NCBI RefSeq assembly: GCF_018138715.1
Contig: NZ_JAGSHX010000006.1
Coordinates: 6,820,001 to 6,884,000 of the forward strand
From: Streptomyces asiaticus
GTDB taxonomy: Bacteria; Actinomycetota; Actinomycetes; Streptomycetales; Streptomycetaceae
DNA length: 64,000 nt
Direction of reading: 5' to 3'
Positions 16,663 through 28,005 of the stretch are shown here, one piece after another. The position numbers and the translations under genes are program-made. Position 1 is the first letter of the stretch; every line of letters starts with the position of its first letter. The notes under the pieces are model-generated. The model ran no database searches, was not told the origin of the DNA, and was given only the letters and a program-made list of their open reading frames with translations.

Positions 16663-17595
16663 TCACGCCCGGTCCGCTACGCGTTCGCCGAGCAGACCCT
16701 GTGGCCTGACCAGCAGGACGACGATGAGCAGGGTGAAGGCCCATACGTCCTTCCAGGCACCGCCGCCGAGCTGGTCCATCCCGGGGATGTCCTGGATGTA
16801 CTTGATGGCCAGGGCCTCGACGATGCCCAGGACGACGCCGCCGAGCATGGCGCCGTAGATGTTGCCGATGCCGCCGAGCACGGCGGCGGTGAACGCCTTG
16901 AGACCGGCGATGAAGCCCATCTCGAAGTTGATCTGGCCGTACTTGAGGCCGTGGGAGAGGGCGGCGACGGCGGCGAACGCACCGCCGATGGCGAAGGCCA
17001 TCACGATGATGCGGTCGGTGTTGATGCCCATGAGTTTGGCGGTGTCGGGGTCCTGCGCGGTGGCCTGCATGGCGCGGCCGGCCCGGCTCTTGGAGACGAA
17101 CAGCCCCAGGGCGAGCATGCACAGCGGGGCGGCGATGAGGAGGAAGGCGTCGCCGCGCTGGATGTGCAGATTGTCGAGGATCTCGAACGACGATCCCTCG
17201 AACTGCGGGAAGCTGCGGGGCTTCTTGGCGTCCGGGTAGAAGGCCCAGACGGCCTGTTGCAGTGCGATGGACAGACCGATCGCGGTGATCAGGGGGGCGA
17301 GCCGGGGCCCGCCGCGCAGGGGCCGGTAGGCGAAGCGTTCCGCCGCGGTGGCGATGGCGACCGAGGCGACGATGCCGCCGATCAGCATCAGGGGCAGAGC
17401 GAGGGAGAGCGCGGTGCCGCTGGGCAGCCAGATGTAGATGGTGAGGGCCCCGAAGCCCCCGATCATGAAGATCTCGCCATGGGCGAAGTTGATGAGCTGG
17501 ACGATGCCGTAGACCATGGTGTACCCGATGGCGATCAAGCCGTAGAGGGCGCCAAGGGTCAGGCCGTTGACCAGCGTTTGCGGCAGTTCGTGCAC
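16663..17595 (-). CDS. livH: Branched-chain amino acid ABC permease LivH
   Basis: 310-residue permease with about eight membrane segments. Family motifs are visible: NGLTLGALYGLIAIGYTMVYG at the N-terminus, LINFAHGEIFMIGGF, the interface loop MQATAQDPDTAKLMGINTDRI, and the C-terminal LLIVVLLVRPQGLLG. Second gene of the liv operon; about 100 bp separate it from livK, which is typical because the binding protein is made in excess. Confidence 0.95.
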   Translation of the reverse strand: MHELPQTLVNGLTLGALYGLIAIGYTMVYGIVQLINFAHGEIFMIGGFGALTIYIWLPSGTALSLALPLMLIGGIVASVAIATAAERFAYRPLRGGPRLAPLITAIGLSIALQQAVWAFYPDAKKPRSFPQFEGSSFEILDNLHIQRGDAFLLIAAPLCMLALGLFVSKSRAGRAMQATAQDPDTAKLMGINTDRIIVMAFAIGGAFAAVAALSHGLKYGQINFEMGFIAGLKAFTAAVLGGIGNIYGAMLGGVVLGIVEALAIKYIQDIPGMDQLGGGAWKDVWAFTLLIVVLLVRPQGLLGERVADRA

Positions 17596-17696
17596 CGCAG
17601 GGCCTCCGATGAGCGTGTCGGATATGACGCCGCGCGAGGGCGATGGGTACGCCCTCGCGCGGATTCGTTTCGTGGGTGTGCGATCGCTGCCGGGGA

Positions 17697-18929
17697 TCAG
17701 TCCTTGAAGGTCTCGCTCTTCACGGACTTCCAGGCGCCCTTGGTGACCTTGTAGACGGTCAGCTGCTTGTTGGTGGTGTCGCCGTACTGGTCGAAGGAGA
17801 CCTTGCCGGTGACGCCGTCGAAGGAGACCTTGCCGAGCGCCTCGGTGATCTTGGCGCGGGCGTTGTCCGGGAGCTTGCCGTTGTTGTCCTCGACCACGGC
17901 CTTGACGGCCTGGATGATGGCCCAGCCGGCGTCGTAGGAGTAGCCGCCGTAGGCCGCGTACGGGTCCTTGTAGTGCTGGTCCGCGTAGTTCTTCACGAAC
18001 GTCTTGGCGGAGTCGAGCTGCTCGACCGGGTAGCCGACGGAGGTGGCGAGGTCACCGTCGTTGTTGGTGCCCGAGGCCTTGATGAAGGCGGGGTCGTAGA
18101 TGCCGTCGCCGCCCATGATCGGGACCTGCGCGCCGGCCTGCTTGACCTGGTCGGACAGCAGACCGCCCTCGGGGTACTGACCGCCGAAGTAGACCGAGTC
18201 GGCGCCGGAGGACTTCACCTTGTTGGCGATGCCGGAGAAGTCGGTCTCCTTGACGGTCAGGTGGTCCCGGCCGACGACCTTGCCGCCGAGGCGCTTGAAC
18301 TCCTCGGCGAAGATGGTGGCGAGGCCGTTGCCGTACGCCTGCTTGTCGTCGATGACGAAGACCTTCCGCTTCTTCGCGTCCTTGTAGTAGTACTGCGCGG
18401 CGAAGCGGCCCTGGATGATGTCGGTGGTCGCGGTGCGGAAGTAGGTCTTGAAGGGGCGAGACTTCTTGCCCGAGGCCCAGTCGTCGCCCTGGCTCAGGGC
18501 CGGGTTGGTGTTGGCGGGGGAGACCTGGGCGAGGTCGCCTCTGTCGAAGACGCCCTGCATGGACTGGGCGACGCCCGAGTTGAGCGGCCCCACCGCGCCG
18601 AGGATGTCCTCGTCGTCGACCATCGAGGTCGCGTTCGCCTTGCCGGAGGAGGGTACGGCCTGGTCGTCGAAGGACTTGACCTTGAAGGTGACCCCGTCCA
18701 CCTCGTTGTTCTTGTTGGCTACCTTCGCCGCGAGGTCGACGGAGTTCTTGATGCCCTGGCCGAGAGCGGACAGCGAGCCGGTGAGCGGGGCGTCGACACC
18801 GATGACCACGGTCGTCTTGCTGTCCTTGCCGCCACTGTCGTTTTTGTCGTCCCGCGACCCGCAGGCGCTGAGAGTGAGGGCGCCCGCGGTGATGGCGGTC
18901 GTCATGATGAGCAAGGAACGGTGTCGCAC
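17697..18929 (-). CDS. livK: Branched-chain amino acid-binding lipoprotein LivK
   Basis: 410-residue substrate-binding protein anchored outside the membrane. From the GTG at 18927-18929 (AAGGA site before it) it reads MRHRSLLIMTTAITAGALTL and then SAC, a lipobox with Cys23 as the lipidation site. The mature part begins with a Gly/Asp/Lys linker and then IGVDAPLTGSLSALGQG, the periplasmic-binding type 1 fold used for leucine/isoleucine/valine. First gene of livKHMGF. An in-frame ATG nine codons upstream gives a poorer signal sequence. Confidence 0.94.
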   Translation of the reverse strand: MRHRSLLIMTTAITAGALTLSACGSRDDKNDSGGKDSKTTVVIGVDAPLTGSLSALGQGIKNSVDLAAKVANKNNEVDGVTFKVKSFDDQAVPSSGKANATSMVDDEDILGAVGPLNSGVAQSMQGVFDRGDLAQVSPANTNPALSQGDDWASGKKSRPFKTYFRTATTDIIQGRFAAQYYYKDAKKRKVFVIDDKQAYGNGLATIFAEEFKRLGGKVVGRDHLTVKETDFSGIANKVKSSGADSVYFGGQYPEGGLLSDQVKQAGAQVPIMGGDGIYDPAFIKASGTNNDGDLATSVGYPVEQLDSAKTFVKNYADQHYKDPYAAYGGYSYDAGWAIIQAVKAVVEDNNGKLPDNARAKITEALGKVSFDGVTGKVSFDQYGDTTNKQLTVYKVTKGAWKSVKSETFKD

Positions 18930-19417
18930 GAGGAATCCTTTCCCTGGCCCCGGCACCCCGGGTTCAGGGGGTGCCGTGTCCTCGCCGGATGAACCTGGAA
19001 TGGCCGTGTGGGTGCGGCGTACATCCCACGGGGCCGTGACTGGCTGTGACTCTAAGGGCGGGGCGCGACGGGTGGCAGAGGTCCAGGCGATGATGTGACT
19101 GTCTTGTTATGACGCGCGTCACCCCGGGATGTCCGTGTAGCGGAACGGAAGGGACGAATAGGGCGCATTTGGACCAACCATTAGGTCCGGATCCTGAGAA
19201 GGTGCAGTTCCGCTAAGGAGTGCGGTGCGCTTGTGAACGAAGCGCGGAGGCGCGTGCGCGAAGGGGCGCGGGAAGATCGATTTCGGAGTCGCCGGAGGTG
19301 CTGAAAATGCGATCTTATATTGCGTCAGCGTTACGCAGTGTTACGGCCGAGTGTGCGGGTCCGGGGGCGTGGACGGGGTTCCGGAACGGTGTCGGGCCGG
19401 TGTCGGGCCGGTGCGGC
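18930..19417. other. 488-bp intergenic region upstream of livK
   Basis: No gene supported here. It must hold the livK promoter. A small inverted repeat GGACC-N8-GGTCC lies at 19171-19188. A stretch around 19300-19345 is unusually AT-rich for this genome. The short frame starting at the ATG 19308 runs antisense through the next lipoprotein gene and is not convincing. Confidence 0.6.
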
Positions 19418-19888
19418 TCAGGTCGGCGGGCGCCAGTTCTCGGAGCTGTGGGTAGCGCCGTTCGCTGCCGCGCAGCGGCGCTCGGCCAGCCGCTTGATCA
19501 GCGCTTTGGCCGCCGGGGTGCCATGCCGCTTCCGCTCGGCGCGTGCGGCCTGGACGATGTCGTCGTAGATCTCGTACTGCTGGTTGGAGAGCCCCTTCTG
19601 CTCCCAGTCGAGCCCGGCCCACTGGCTGTCCGCGAGGTCCTGTTCGGCCCAGTAGGAGATGAGGCCGGCGCACAGCCGTACGGGGGAGGTGGCCCGGGGT
19701 GTGGCCCGGGGTGTGGGGCCGTGAGGGGCGGGCGTGGACGCCGGGGAGTTACGGGAGTTACCAGAGTCGCGGGAGTCGCCCGAGGGGCCGGAACCGGAGC
19801 TGCCGCATCCGGTCATCGTCACGGCGAGTACGAGAGCGCAGCCACAGACGGCGGCGGGCCGGAAACCCGCCCGGGTCGTTGCCCCCAT
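19418..19888 (-). CDS. Hypothetical lipoprotein
   Basis: 156-residue exported lipoprotein. The N-terminus MGATTRAGFRPAAVCGCALV is followed by LAVTMTGC, a lipobox with Cys28. A Ser/Gly/Asp/Pro-rich linker of about 40 residues follows (SRDSGNSRNSPASTPAPHGP), then a charged helical domain with two cysteines (LCAGLISYWAEQDLADSQWAGLDWEQ... and AERRCAAANG) that could form a disulfide. No catalytic motif is recognised. It is probably monocistronic, transcribed away from the thioesterase gene's stop. Confidence 0.8.
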   Translation of the reverse strand: MGATTRAGFRPAAVCGCALVLAVTMTGCGSSGSGPSGDSRDSGNSRNSPASTPAPHGPTPRATPRATSPVRLCAGLISYWAEQDLADSQWAGLDWEQKGLSNQQYEIYDDIVQAARAERKRHGTPAAKALIKRLAERRCAAANGATHSSENWRPPT

Positions 19889-19943
19889 GGAGGGTCACGG
19901 TAGACCCGGTCATCCAGGGGGGCAACGGCGATGGCGCCGGGCG

Positions 19944-20459
19944 TCACGCCCCGGCGCGGTCCTTCGCCTCGGCGATGTCGGCGACGGTCCTGGCCCGCCC
20001 GGCGTCGTCGACCTCGCGCAGCAGGCAGGTGAGGCGGGCGGTGCACACCCGCCGGTCCTGCTCATCGCTGATGACGATCTCGTAGGTGGCGGTGGAGCGG
20101 CCCCGGTGGACGGGGGTGGCCACACCGGTGACCAGGCCCGAGCGGGCGCCCCGGTGGTGGGTGCAGTTGAGGTCCACGCCGACCGCGATCCGCCCGCTGC
20201 CGCCGTGCAGCATCGAGCCGACCGAGCCGAGGGTCTCGGCCAGCACGGCGGAGGCGCCGCCGTGCAGCAGCCCGTACGGCTGGGTGTTGCCCTCCACCGG
20301 CATGGTGCCCACGACCCGCTCGGCCGAGGCCTCGAGGATCTGCACACCCATGCGGGTGCCGAGGTGTCCGGCGGAGAACAGCGCGGGAAGATCCACGCCG
20401 AGCGCCGCGTACTCGTCGAGTACCTCTTGCGGGAACTTCACGCTGGTCTGCTCGCCCAT
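19944..20459 (-). CDS. Hotdog-fold thioesterase (PaaI/YbdB family)
   Basis: 171-residue acyl-CoA thioesterase-like protein. The hotdog-fold motif MPVEGNTQPYGLLHGGASAV contains the catalytic-region GLLHGG, followed by AETLGSVGS, and the GVDLNCTHHRGARSG strand closes the substrate pocket. It likely hydrolyses small or aromatic acyl-CoA esters. The start is the ATG giving MGEQTSVKFPQEVLDEY with a GGAG site; an in-frame start 23 codons upstream adds a poorly conserved basic stretch. A direct repeat of GTGGTGGCCACCTT lies in the upstream gap (20484-20519). Confidence 0.9.
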   Translation of the reverse strand: MGEQTSVKFPQEVLDEYAALGVDLPALFSAGHLGTRMGVQILEASAERVVGTMPVEGNTQPYGLLHGGASAVLAETLGSVGSMLHGGSGRIAVGVDLNCTHHRGARSGLVTGVATPVHRGRSTATYEIVISDEQDRRVCTARLTCLLREVDDAGRARTVADIAEAKDRAGA

Positions 20460-20540
20460 CGGGACAGGCTCCGTTCGGTTGCTGTGGTGGCCACCTTTGC
20501 TTGTGGTGGCCACCTTCTTACCAGGCAACTGAGCAAACGC

Positions 20541-22823
<2,283 letters not shown>

Positions 22824-23049
22824 GTCGCTCCCCTTGGCTCGAGCGTTGCGGGACCTGTGTGTGGACCTATGGGTCCGATCCTGTCACGGGCCACCGAAAG
22901 CCGGGGCGGCGGCCCGGTCCGGCTGTCGGTGGCCCGGCCCGGTCCGGCGGTACGGCCGCTCCGGCCGTGCGGACCGGCTCGGCCTTGCCCTCGGTCCGGT
23001 GCGGTCTTGTGTCCTGTCCTGTCCCGTCCGGTCGCCGGGGCGGGAGGCA
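22824..23049. other. GC-rich repetitive spacer before polA
   Basis: No gene is supported between the oxidoreductase and the polA promoter. The sequence is a mosaic of GGCCCGGTCCGG-like and TCCTGTCC/TCCCGTCC words with short direct repeats. Long open frames through it are GC artefacts. Confidence 0.6.
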
Positions 23050-23072
23050 TTGTCGGTGGGGCGTGGCAGGAT
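23050..23072 (+). promoter_or_regulatory. RecA-NDp/PafBC-type damage promoter of polA
   Basis: TTGTCGGTG (23050-23058), eight bases, then CAGGAT (23067-23072) matches the TTGTCRGTG-N8-TAnnnT damage promoter with one change in the -10. The polA GTG follows 7 bases later, so the transcript would be leaderless or nearly so. Confidence 0.8.
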
Positions 23073-23079
23073 CGGGGGC

Positions 23080-25818
23080 GTGGCAGAGAAAGCATCGAAG
23101 AAGACCGCAGCGCCCGCGACCGACCGCACCGGGGCAGACCGCCCCCGCCTGCTCCTGCTGGACGGGCATTCCCTGGCATACCGGGCGTTCTTCGCGCTGC
23201 CGGCGGAGAACTTCAACACGACCACCGGCCAGACCACCAACGCGATCTACGGCTTCACCTCGATGCTGGCGAACACGCTCCGTGATGAGCAGCCCACGCA
23301 CCTCGCCGTGGCGTTCGACGTCTCGCGCAAGACCTGGCGCTCCGAGCAGTTCACCGAGTACAAGGCGAACCGCTCCAAGTCCCCCGACGAGTTCAAGGGT
23401 CAGGTCGAGCTGATCGGCGAGCTGCTCGACGCCATGAAGATCACGCGCTTCGCGGTGGATGGCTTCGAGGCCGACGATGTGATCGCCACGCTCGCCACCC
23501 AGGCCGAGGAGCAGGGCTTCGACGTCCTGATCGTCACCGGCGACCGGGACTCCTTCCAGCTGGTCACCGACCATGTCACGGTGCTCTACCCCACCAAGGG
23601 CGTCTCCGAGCTGACCCGGTTCACCCCCGAGAAGGTGCAGGAGAAGTACGGCCTCACCCCGAGCCAGTACCCCGACTTCGCGGCGCTGCGCGGCGACCCG
23701 TCGGACAACCTCCCCGGCATCCCGGGCGTCGGCGAGAAGACCGCGGCGAAGTGGATCAATCAGTTCGGCTCCTTCAAGGAGCTGGTGGAGCGGGTCGAGG
23801 AGGTCAAGGGGAAGGTCGGCGAGAAGCTCCGCGACCACCTGGAGTCCGTGAAGCTCAACCGCCAGCTGACCGAGCTGGTGCGGGACGTGGAGCTGGCCGT
23901 CGGCCCCGAGGGGCTCGAGCGCGCCCCGTACGACCGGGAGGCGCTCGGGGTGATCCTGGACGCGCTGGAGTTCCGCCACCAGAACTTCCGCGACCGGATC
24001 ATGGCCGTCGACCCGGGCGCGGCGGCGGACGAGCCCGCGGCCACCGAGCCGGGTGTCGCGGTCGACGGGGTGGCGCTGGGCGCGGGCGAGCTCGCCCCCT
24101 GGCTGGAGAGCCACCGCGACGCCCCGCTGGGCCTGGCCACCGTCGACACCTGGGCGCTGGGCAGCGGCAGTGTCAGCGAGGTCGCGCTGGCCACCGGCTC
24201 CGGCCCCGCCGCCGTCTTCGACCCCTCGCAGCTGGACGAGGCCGACGAGCGGGCGTTCGCCGAGTGGATCGCGGACCCGGACCGCCCCAAGGTGCTGCAC
24301 AACGCCAAGGGGATCATGCGGGTCTTCGCCGAGCACGGCTGGTCCGTCGCGGGCGTCTCCATGGACACCGCCCTCGCCGCCTATCTGGTCAAGCCCGGCC
24401 GCCGCTCCTTCGAGCTGGACGCCCTGTCGGTGGAGTACCTGGGCCGTGAGCTGTCCCCGGCGGCGGCCGCGGACGGCGGACAGCTGGCCTTCGGCGCCGA
24501 TGAGGAGGCCGAGCGGGACGCCCTGATGATCAAGGCGCGGACCATCCTGGACCTGGGCGAGGCCTTCGACGGCCGGCTCAAGGACGTGGGCGCGGCCGGG
24601 CTGCTGCACGACATGGAGCTGCCCGTCTCCGAGCTGCTGGCCCGGATGGAGCGGTCGGGCATCGCCGCCGACCGCGGCTGGCTGGAGCGCATGGAGCAGC
24701 AGTTCGCGGCCGCCGTGCAGCACGCCGTGAAGGAGGCCCACGACGCGGTGGGCCATGAGTTCAACCTCGGCTCGCCCAAGCAGCTCCAGGAGGTGCTCTT
24801 CGGCGAGCTGGGCCTGCCCAAGACCAAGAAGACCAAGACCGGGTACACCACGGACGCCGACGCGCTGGCCTGGCTGGCCGCGCAGACCGACCACGAGCTC
24901 CCGGTGATCATGCTGCGCCACCGTGAGCAGGCGCGGCTGCGCTCCACCGTCGAGGGCCTGATCAAGACCATCGCCCCCGGCGGCCGCATCCACACCTCCT
25001 TCAACCAGACCGTGGCGGCCACCGGCCGGCTCTCCTCCACCGACCCCAATCTCCAGAACATCCCGGTGCGCACCGACGAGGGCCGGGCGATCCGGCGCGG
25101 CTTCGTCGTCGGCGACGGCTTCGAGTCGCTGATGACCGCCGACTACAGCCAGATCGAGCTGCGCGTCATGGCCCATCTCTCCGAGGACGAGGGCCTGATC
25201 GAGGCGTTCACCTCCGGTGAGGACCTGCACACCACGGTCGCCTCCCAGGTCTTCTCCGTCGACAAGTCGGCGGTCGACCCGGAGATGCGCCGCAAGATCA
25301 AGGCCATGTCCTACGGGCTGGCGTACGGCCTGTCCGCGTTCGGCCTCTCCCAGCAGCTGGGCATCACCCCCGACGAGGCCCGCAAGCTGATGGAGAACTT
25401 CTTCGAGCGGTTCGGCGGGGTGCGCGACTATCTCCAGCGGGTCGTCGAGGAGGCGCGCGCCACCGGCTATACGGAGACCATGCTCGGCCGCCGCCGCTAT
25501 CTGCCGGACCTCACCAGCGACAACCGCCAGCGCCGCGAGATGGCCGAGCGGATGGCGCTCAACGCCCCGATCCAGGGCACCGCCGCCGACATCGTGAAGA
25601 TCGCGATGCTCAAGGTGGACGCGGCGTTGACGAAGGAGAAACTCTCGTCGCGGATGCTGTTGCAGGTCCACGACGAAATCGTGCTGGAGATCGCCCCCGG
25701 TGAGCGGGAGCGGGTGGAGGAGCTGGTGCGCCGGGAGATGATGGGCGCCTTCCAGCTCAGCGCTCCGCTGGACGTATCGGTAGGATCCGGTGCGGACTGG
25801 GAGTCCGCGGCTCACTGA
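23080..25818 (+). CDS. polA: DNA polymerase I
   Basis: 912-residue repair and Okazaki-fragment polymerase. The N-terminal 5'-3' exonuclease domain (LLLDGHSLAYRAFFALP, GFEADDVIATLA, VTGDRDSFQL, GDPSDNLPGIPGVGEKTA) spans about 1-310. The middle proofreading domain is degenerate: the DxE pair of active 3'-5' exonucleases is not visible, as in other actinobacteria. The polymerase domain has motif A DYSQIELRVMAHLSEDEG, motif B RKIKAMSYGLAYGLSAFGL and motif C LQVHDEIVLE. The GTG at 23080 gives VAEKASKKTAAPATDR as N-terminus. It is placed directly behind a damage-type promoter. Confidence 0.96.
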   Translation: MAEKASKKTAAPATDRTGADRPRLLLLDGHSLAYRAFFALPAENFNTTTGQTTNAIYGFTSMLANTLRDEQPTHLAVAFDVSRKTWRSEQFTEYKANRSKSPDEFKGQVELIGELLDAMKITRFAVDGFEADDVIATLATQAEEQGFDVLIVTGDRDSFQLVTDHVTVLYPTKGVSELTRFTPEKVQEKYGLTPSQYPDFAALRGDPSDNLPGIPGVGEKTAAKWINQFGSFKELVERVEEVKGKVGEKLRDHLESVKLNRQLTELVRDVELAVGPEGLERAPYDREALGVILDALEFRHQNFRDRIMAVDPGAAADEPAATEPGVAVDGVALGAGELAPWLESHRDAPLGLATVDTWALGSGSVSEVALATGSGPAAVFDPSQLDEADERAFAEWIADPDRPKVLHNAKGIMRVFAEHGWSVAGVSMDTALAAYLVKPGRRSFELDALSVEYLGRELSPAAAADGGQLAFGADEEAERDALMIKARTILDLGEAFDGRLKDVGAAGLLHDMELPVSELLARMERSGIAADRGWLERMEQQFAAAVQHAVKEAHDAVGHEFNLGSPKQLQEVLFGELGLPKTKKTKTGYTTDADALAWLAAQTDHELPVIMLRHREQARLRSTVEGLIKTIAPGGRIHTSFNQTVAATGRLSSTDPNLQNIPVRTDEGRAIRRGFVVGDGFESLMTADYSQIELRVMAHLSEDEGLIEAFTSGEDLHTTVASQVFSVDKSAVDPEMRRKIKAMSYGLAYGLSAFGLSQQLGITPDEARKLMENFFERFGGVRDYLQRVVEEARATGYTETMLGRRRYLPDLTSDNRQRREMAERMALNAPIQGTAADIVKIAMLKVDAALTKEKLSSRMLLQVHDEIVLEIAPGERERVEELVRREMMGAFQLSAPLDVSVGSGADWESAAH

Positions 25819-25931
25819 GAGTTCGCCCGATGCGGTGTTTGCGCCGGTAGCTGCGGGCCATAAGTTGTCGTAGTGTCACCAGAGTTGACGCGCCGGGGGA
25901 GCGCATGGTGTTCGACGGGAGGGACACACGG

Positions 25932-27683
25932 ATGGCACCGCTAATCGGCCGACGACTGCGCAAGGGGGCGGCCACGACAGCGGTGGCGGCGGCCGCGATG
26001 GCCGCCCTCACCGCGTCCCAGGCGCCGGGATTCGCCAATTCCGACCATGGCGACCGGAACCGGGAGCAGCGGGCGGGTGAGTCGCCGGCGCCGGACGACA
26101 ACACCCCCATAGACGGTGGTTCCTCGTACCACACCGATCTGCCACCCCTGGTCACCCCCGACAAGCCGGGCTCCTCGATCGATCTGCCCGGGCTCCCCGG
26201 GGGCAGCAGCACCAAGCCCGAGGCGGGCATCCCCGCGAGCGTCCTCGCCGCCTACAAGAAGGCGGAAGCGGCCCTGAGGGAGTCCAACCCCGGCTGCAAT
26301 CTGCCCTGGGAGCTGCTCGCCGCGATCGGCAAGGTCGAGTCCGGCCAGGCCGGCGGCGGCAATGTGGGCGCCGACGGCACCACCGTCTCGCCCATCCTCG
26401 GCCCGGTTCTGAACGGCGACGGCTTCGCCCTGATCAAGGACACCGACGGCGGTGCCTACGACGGCGACAGTCAGCATGACCGGGCGGTCGGCCCCATGCA
26501 GTTCATCCCGTCCACCTGGGCCGACTGGGGCCGGGACGGCAATGGCGACGGCGAGAAGGACCCCAACAACGTCTATGACGCCGCCCTCGCCGCGGGCAGC
26601 TACCTCTGCGCGGACGGCCGCGACCTGTCCGTCAAGGCCGATCTGGACCGCGCGATCCTCGGCTACAACCACTCGCGGGAGTACCTGAACACCGTCCTGT
26701 CGTGGTTCGAGTACTACAAGCGCGGCACCCATGAGGTCCCCGACGGCACCGGTGTGATCCCCTCGGGGAACGACTCCGGCTCGGGCTCGGGCGACAAGGG
26801 CAAGGACTCGGGCAAGAACCCGGGGAAGGGCGGCGACAAGGGCAAGGAGAACAACGCCCACACCCTGCCCAAGCCCAACGACACGCCCGACACCACCACC
26901 CCGACCCCGCCGACCGGTGACAACTCCGGCACGCCCGGCAACCCCGGCACCGGGTCCCCGACCACTCCGCCGTCCACCCCGAGCGGCACCAGCAAGCTCA
27001 CCACCGTTGGCGCGAAGGAGCTGTCCGCCACCGCGGGCACCGGGTTCGACCGGTCGCCGCGCGTCAAGGCCGTGGACACCGCGGGCAAACCGGTGGCCGA
27101 CGCCAAGGTGCGGTACGAGATCCTCGGTGACACCGACACGCGCTTCCTCGGCCTGGTCAAGTCCGCCACCGTGCTGACCGCCGCCGATGGCACCGCCACC
27201 GCGCCGAAGCTGCGCGCGGGCGAGAAGACCGGCACCTTCACCGTGCGCGCCACCGCCGTGGGGCGGGAGGCCGCCCCGGTCGAGTTCACCGCCACCGTCA
27301 AGGCCCGGCCCGTGCCGCAGGCCGACGCGCTGGCCCGGATCGGCGACAAGAAGTTCACGGCCCGGACCGGCGACTCCTTCGCCGACCTGCTCACCGTCAA
27401 GGCCACCAACAAGGGCAAGGTCATGGCGGATGTCCCGGTGACCGCCACCATGATCACGTCGGCGAAGGACCCGAAACCCAGCGACAAGGGGCCCTACTTC
27501 CTGGACGACAAGGGCAAGCCGGTGCGCACCCTGGCCGCCCTGAAGACCAATGACCTCGGCCGGCTCACGCTGCCGAAGATCCTCACCGATGACCAGGCGG
27601 GCACCTTCCTGCTCCGCCTCACCGCCGAGGGCGGCGCCGTCCTGGACATCGAGCTGACGGTCACCAAGGCCCCCGCCTCGTAG
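25932..27683 (+). CDS. Exported lytic-transglycosylase-like protein with Ig-like C-terminus
   Basis: 583-residue secreted protein. The signal sequence is MAPLIGRRLRKGAATTAVAA..., ending near SQAPGFA. A transglycosylase domain follows (about 105-255) with WELLAAIGKVESGQAGGG, carrying the likely catalytic glutamate, and AVGPMQFIPSTWADWGRDGN, as in soluble MltB-type enzymes. A Ser/Gly/Lys then Pro/Thr linker (about 285-355) leads to repeated beta domains that look like bacterial Ig-like folds. It should cut peptidoglycan at the surface. The ATG at 25932 has GGGAGGG eight bases before it; an in-frame ATG at 25905 is the alternative. Confidence 0.85.
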   Translation: MAPLIGRRLRKGAATTAVAAAAMAALTASQAPGFANSDHGDRNREQRAGESPAPDDNTPIDGGSSYHTDLPPLVTPDKPGSSIDLPGLPGGSSTKPEAGIPASVLAAYKKAEAALRESNPGCNLPWELLAAIGKVESGQAGGGNVGADGTTVSPILGPVLNGDGFALIKDTDGGAYDGDSQHDRAVGPMQFIPSTWADWGRDGNGDGEKDPNNVYDAALAAGSYLCADGRDLSVKADLDRAILGYNHSREYLNTVLSWFEYYKRGTHEVPDGTGVIPSGNDSGSGSGDKGKDSGKNPGKGGDKGKENNAHTLPKPNDTPDTTTPTPPTGDNSGTPGNPGTGSPTTPPSTPSGTSKLTTVGAKELSATAGTGFDRSPRVKAVDTAGKPVADAKVRYEILGDTDTRFLGLVKSATVLTAADGTATAPKLRAGEKTGTFTVRATAVGREAAPVEFTATVKARPVPQADALARIGDKKFTARTGDSFADLLTVKATNKGKVMADVPVTATMITSAKDPKPSDKGPYFLDDKGKPVRTLAALKTNDLGRLTLPKILTDDQAGTFLLRLTAEGGAVLDIELTVTKAPAS

Positions 27684-27709
27684 CCAGGAGCCCCTCACAC
27701 AGCCCGCCG

Positions 27710-27746
27710 CACCGCCCCTGAGCCCCCACCGGGCCCAGGGGCGGTG
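27710..27746. terminator. Hairpin after the transglycosylase gene
   Basis: CACCGCCCCTG (27710-27720) and its complement (27736-27746) form an 11-bp stem with a 15-base GC-rich loop, 27 bp after the stop codon. Confidence 0.6.
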
Positions 27747-27854
27747 TGATGCTTTCACGCCTTCGTGTTCTCATCTGCGGCCCCCGTTGCTACGGTGCCC
27801 CATCCCTGACGAAGCGTCAGGCAGCGCCTCGTACCGACCACGAGGAGGCCCCGT

Positions 27855-27989
27855 ATGCGTGCCCTCACCGCCGCCGCGATCGGACTCGCCGCCGCCCTCG
27901 CCATCGTTCTCACGATGACGGCCATCGGCGCCCCCAGCGGTGAGACCTCCCCGGAACCCCTGCTCACCACCGTCCCCAAGCACCCCTGA
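27855..27989 (+). CDS. Small single-TM exported peptide (SPW_0924-like)
   Basis: 44-residue protein. A GAGGAGG site sits 6 bases before the ATG. It begins MRALTAAAIGLAAALAIVLT, a hydrophobic N-terminal helix, and ends GETSPEPLLTTVPKHP. This pattern, including the final LLTTVP..HP, is what I recall of the conserved Streptomyces SPW_0924 family; that naming is from memory. It is too short for many gene finders. The DUF3068 gene starts 16 bp downstream with its own site, so the two are probably one operon. Confidence 0.75.
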   Translation: MRALTAAAIGLAAALAIVLTMTAIGAPSGETSPEPLLTTVPKHP

Positions 27990-28005
27990 GGGAGGGACAT
28001 CCGCC

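Noticed and set aside
14974..17754. 926-codon plus-strand frame opposite livM/livH
   Set aside because: Typical antisense shadow with repetitive acidic/glycine composition.
19308..19903. Frame starting at an ATG with a GGAGG site upstream of the lipoprotein gene
   Set aside because: It is antisense to the lipoprotein gene, has low-complexity composition and no family resemblance.
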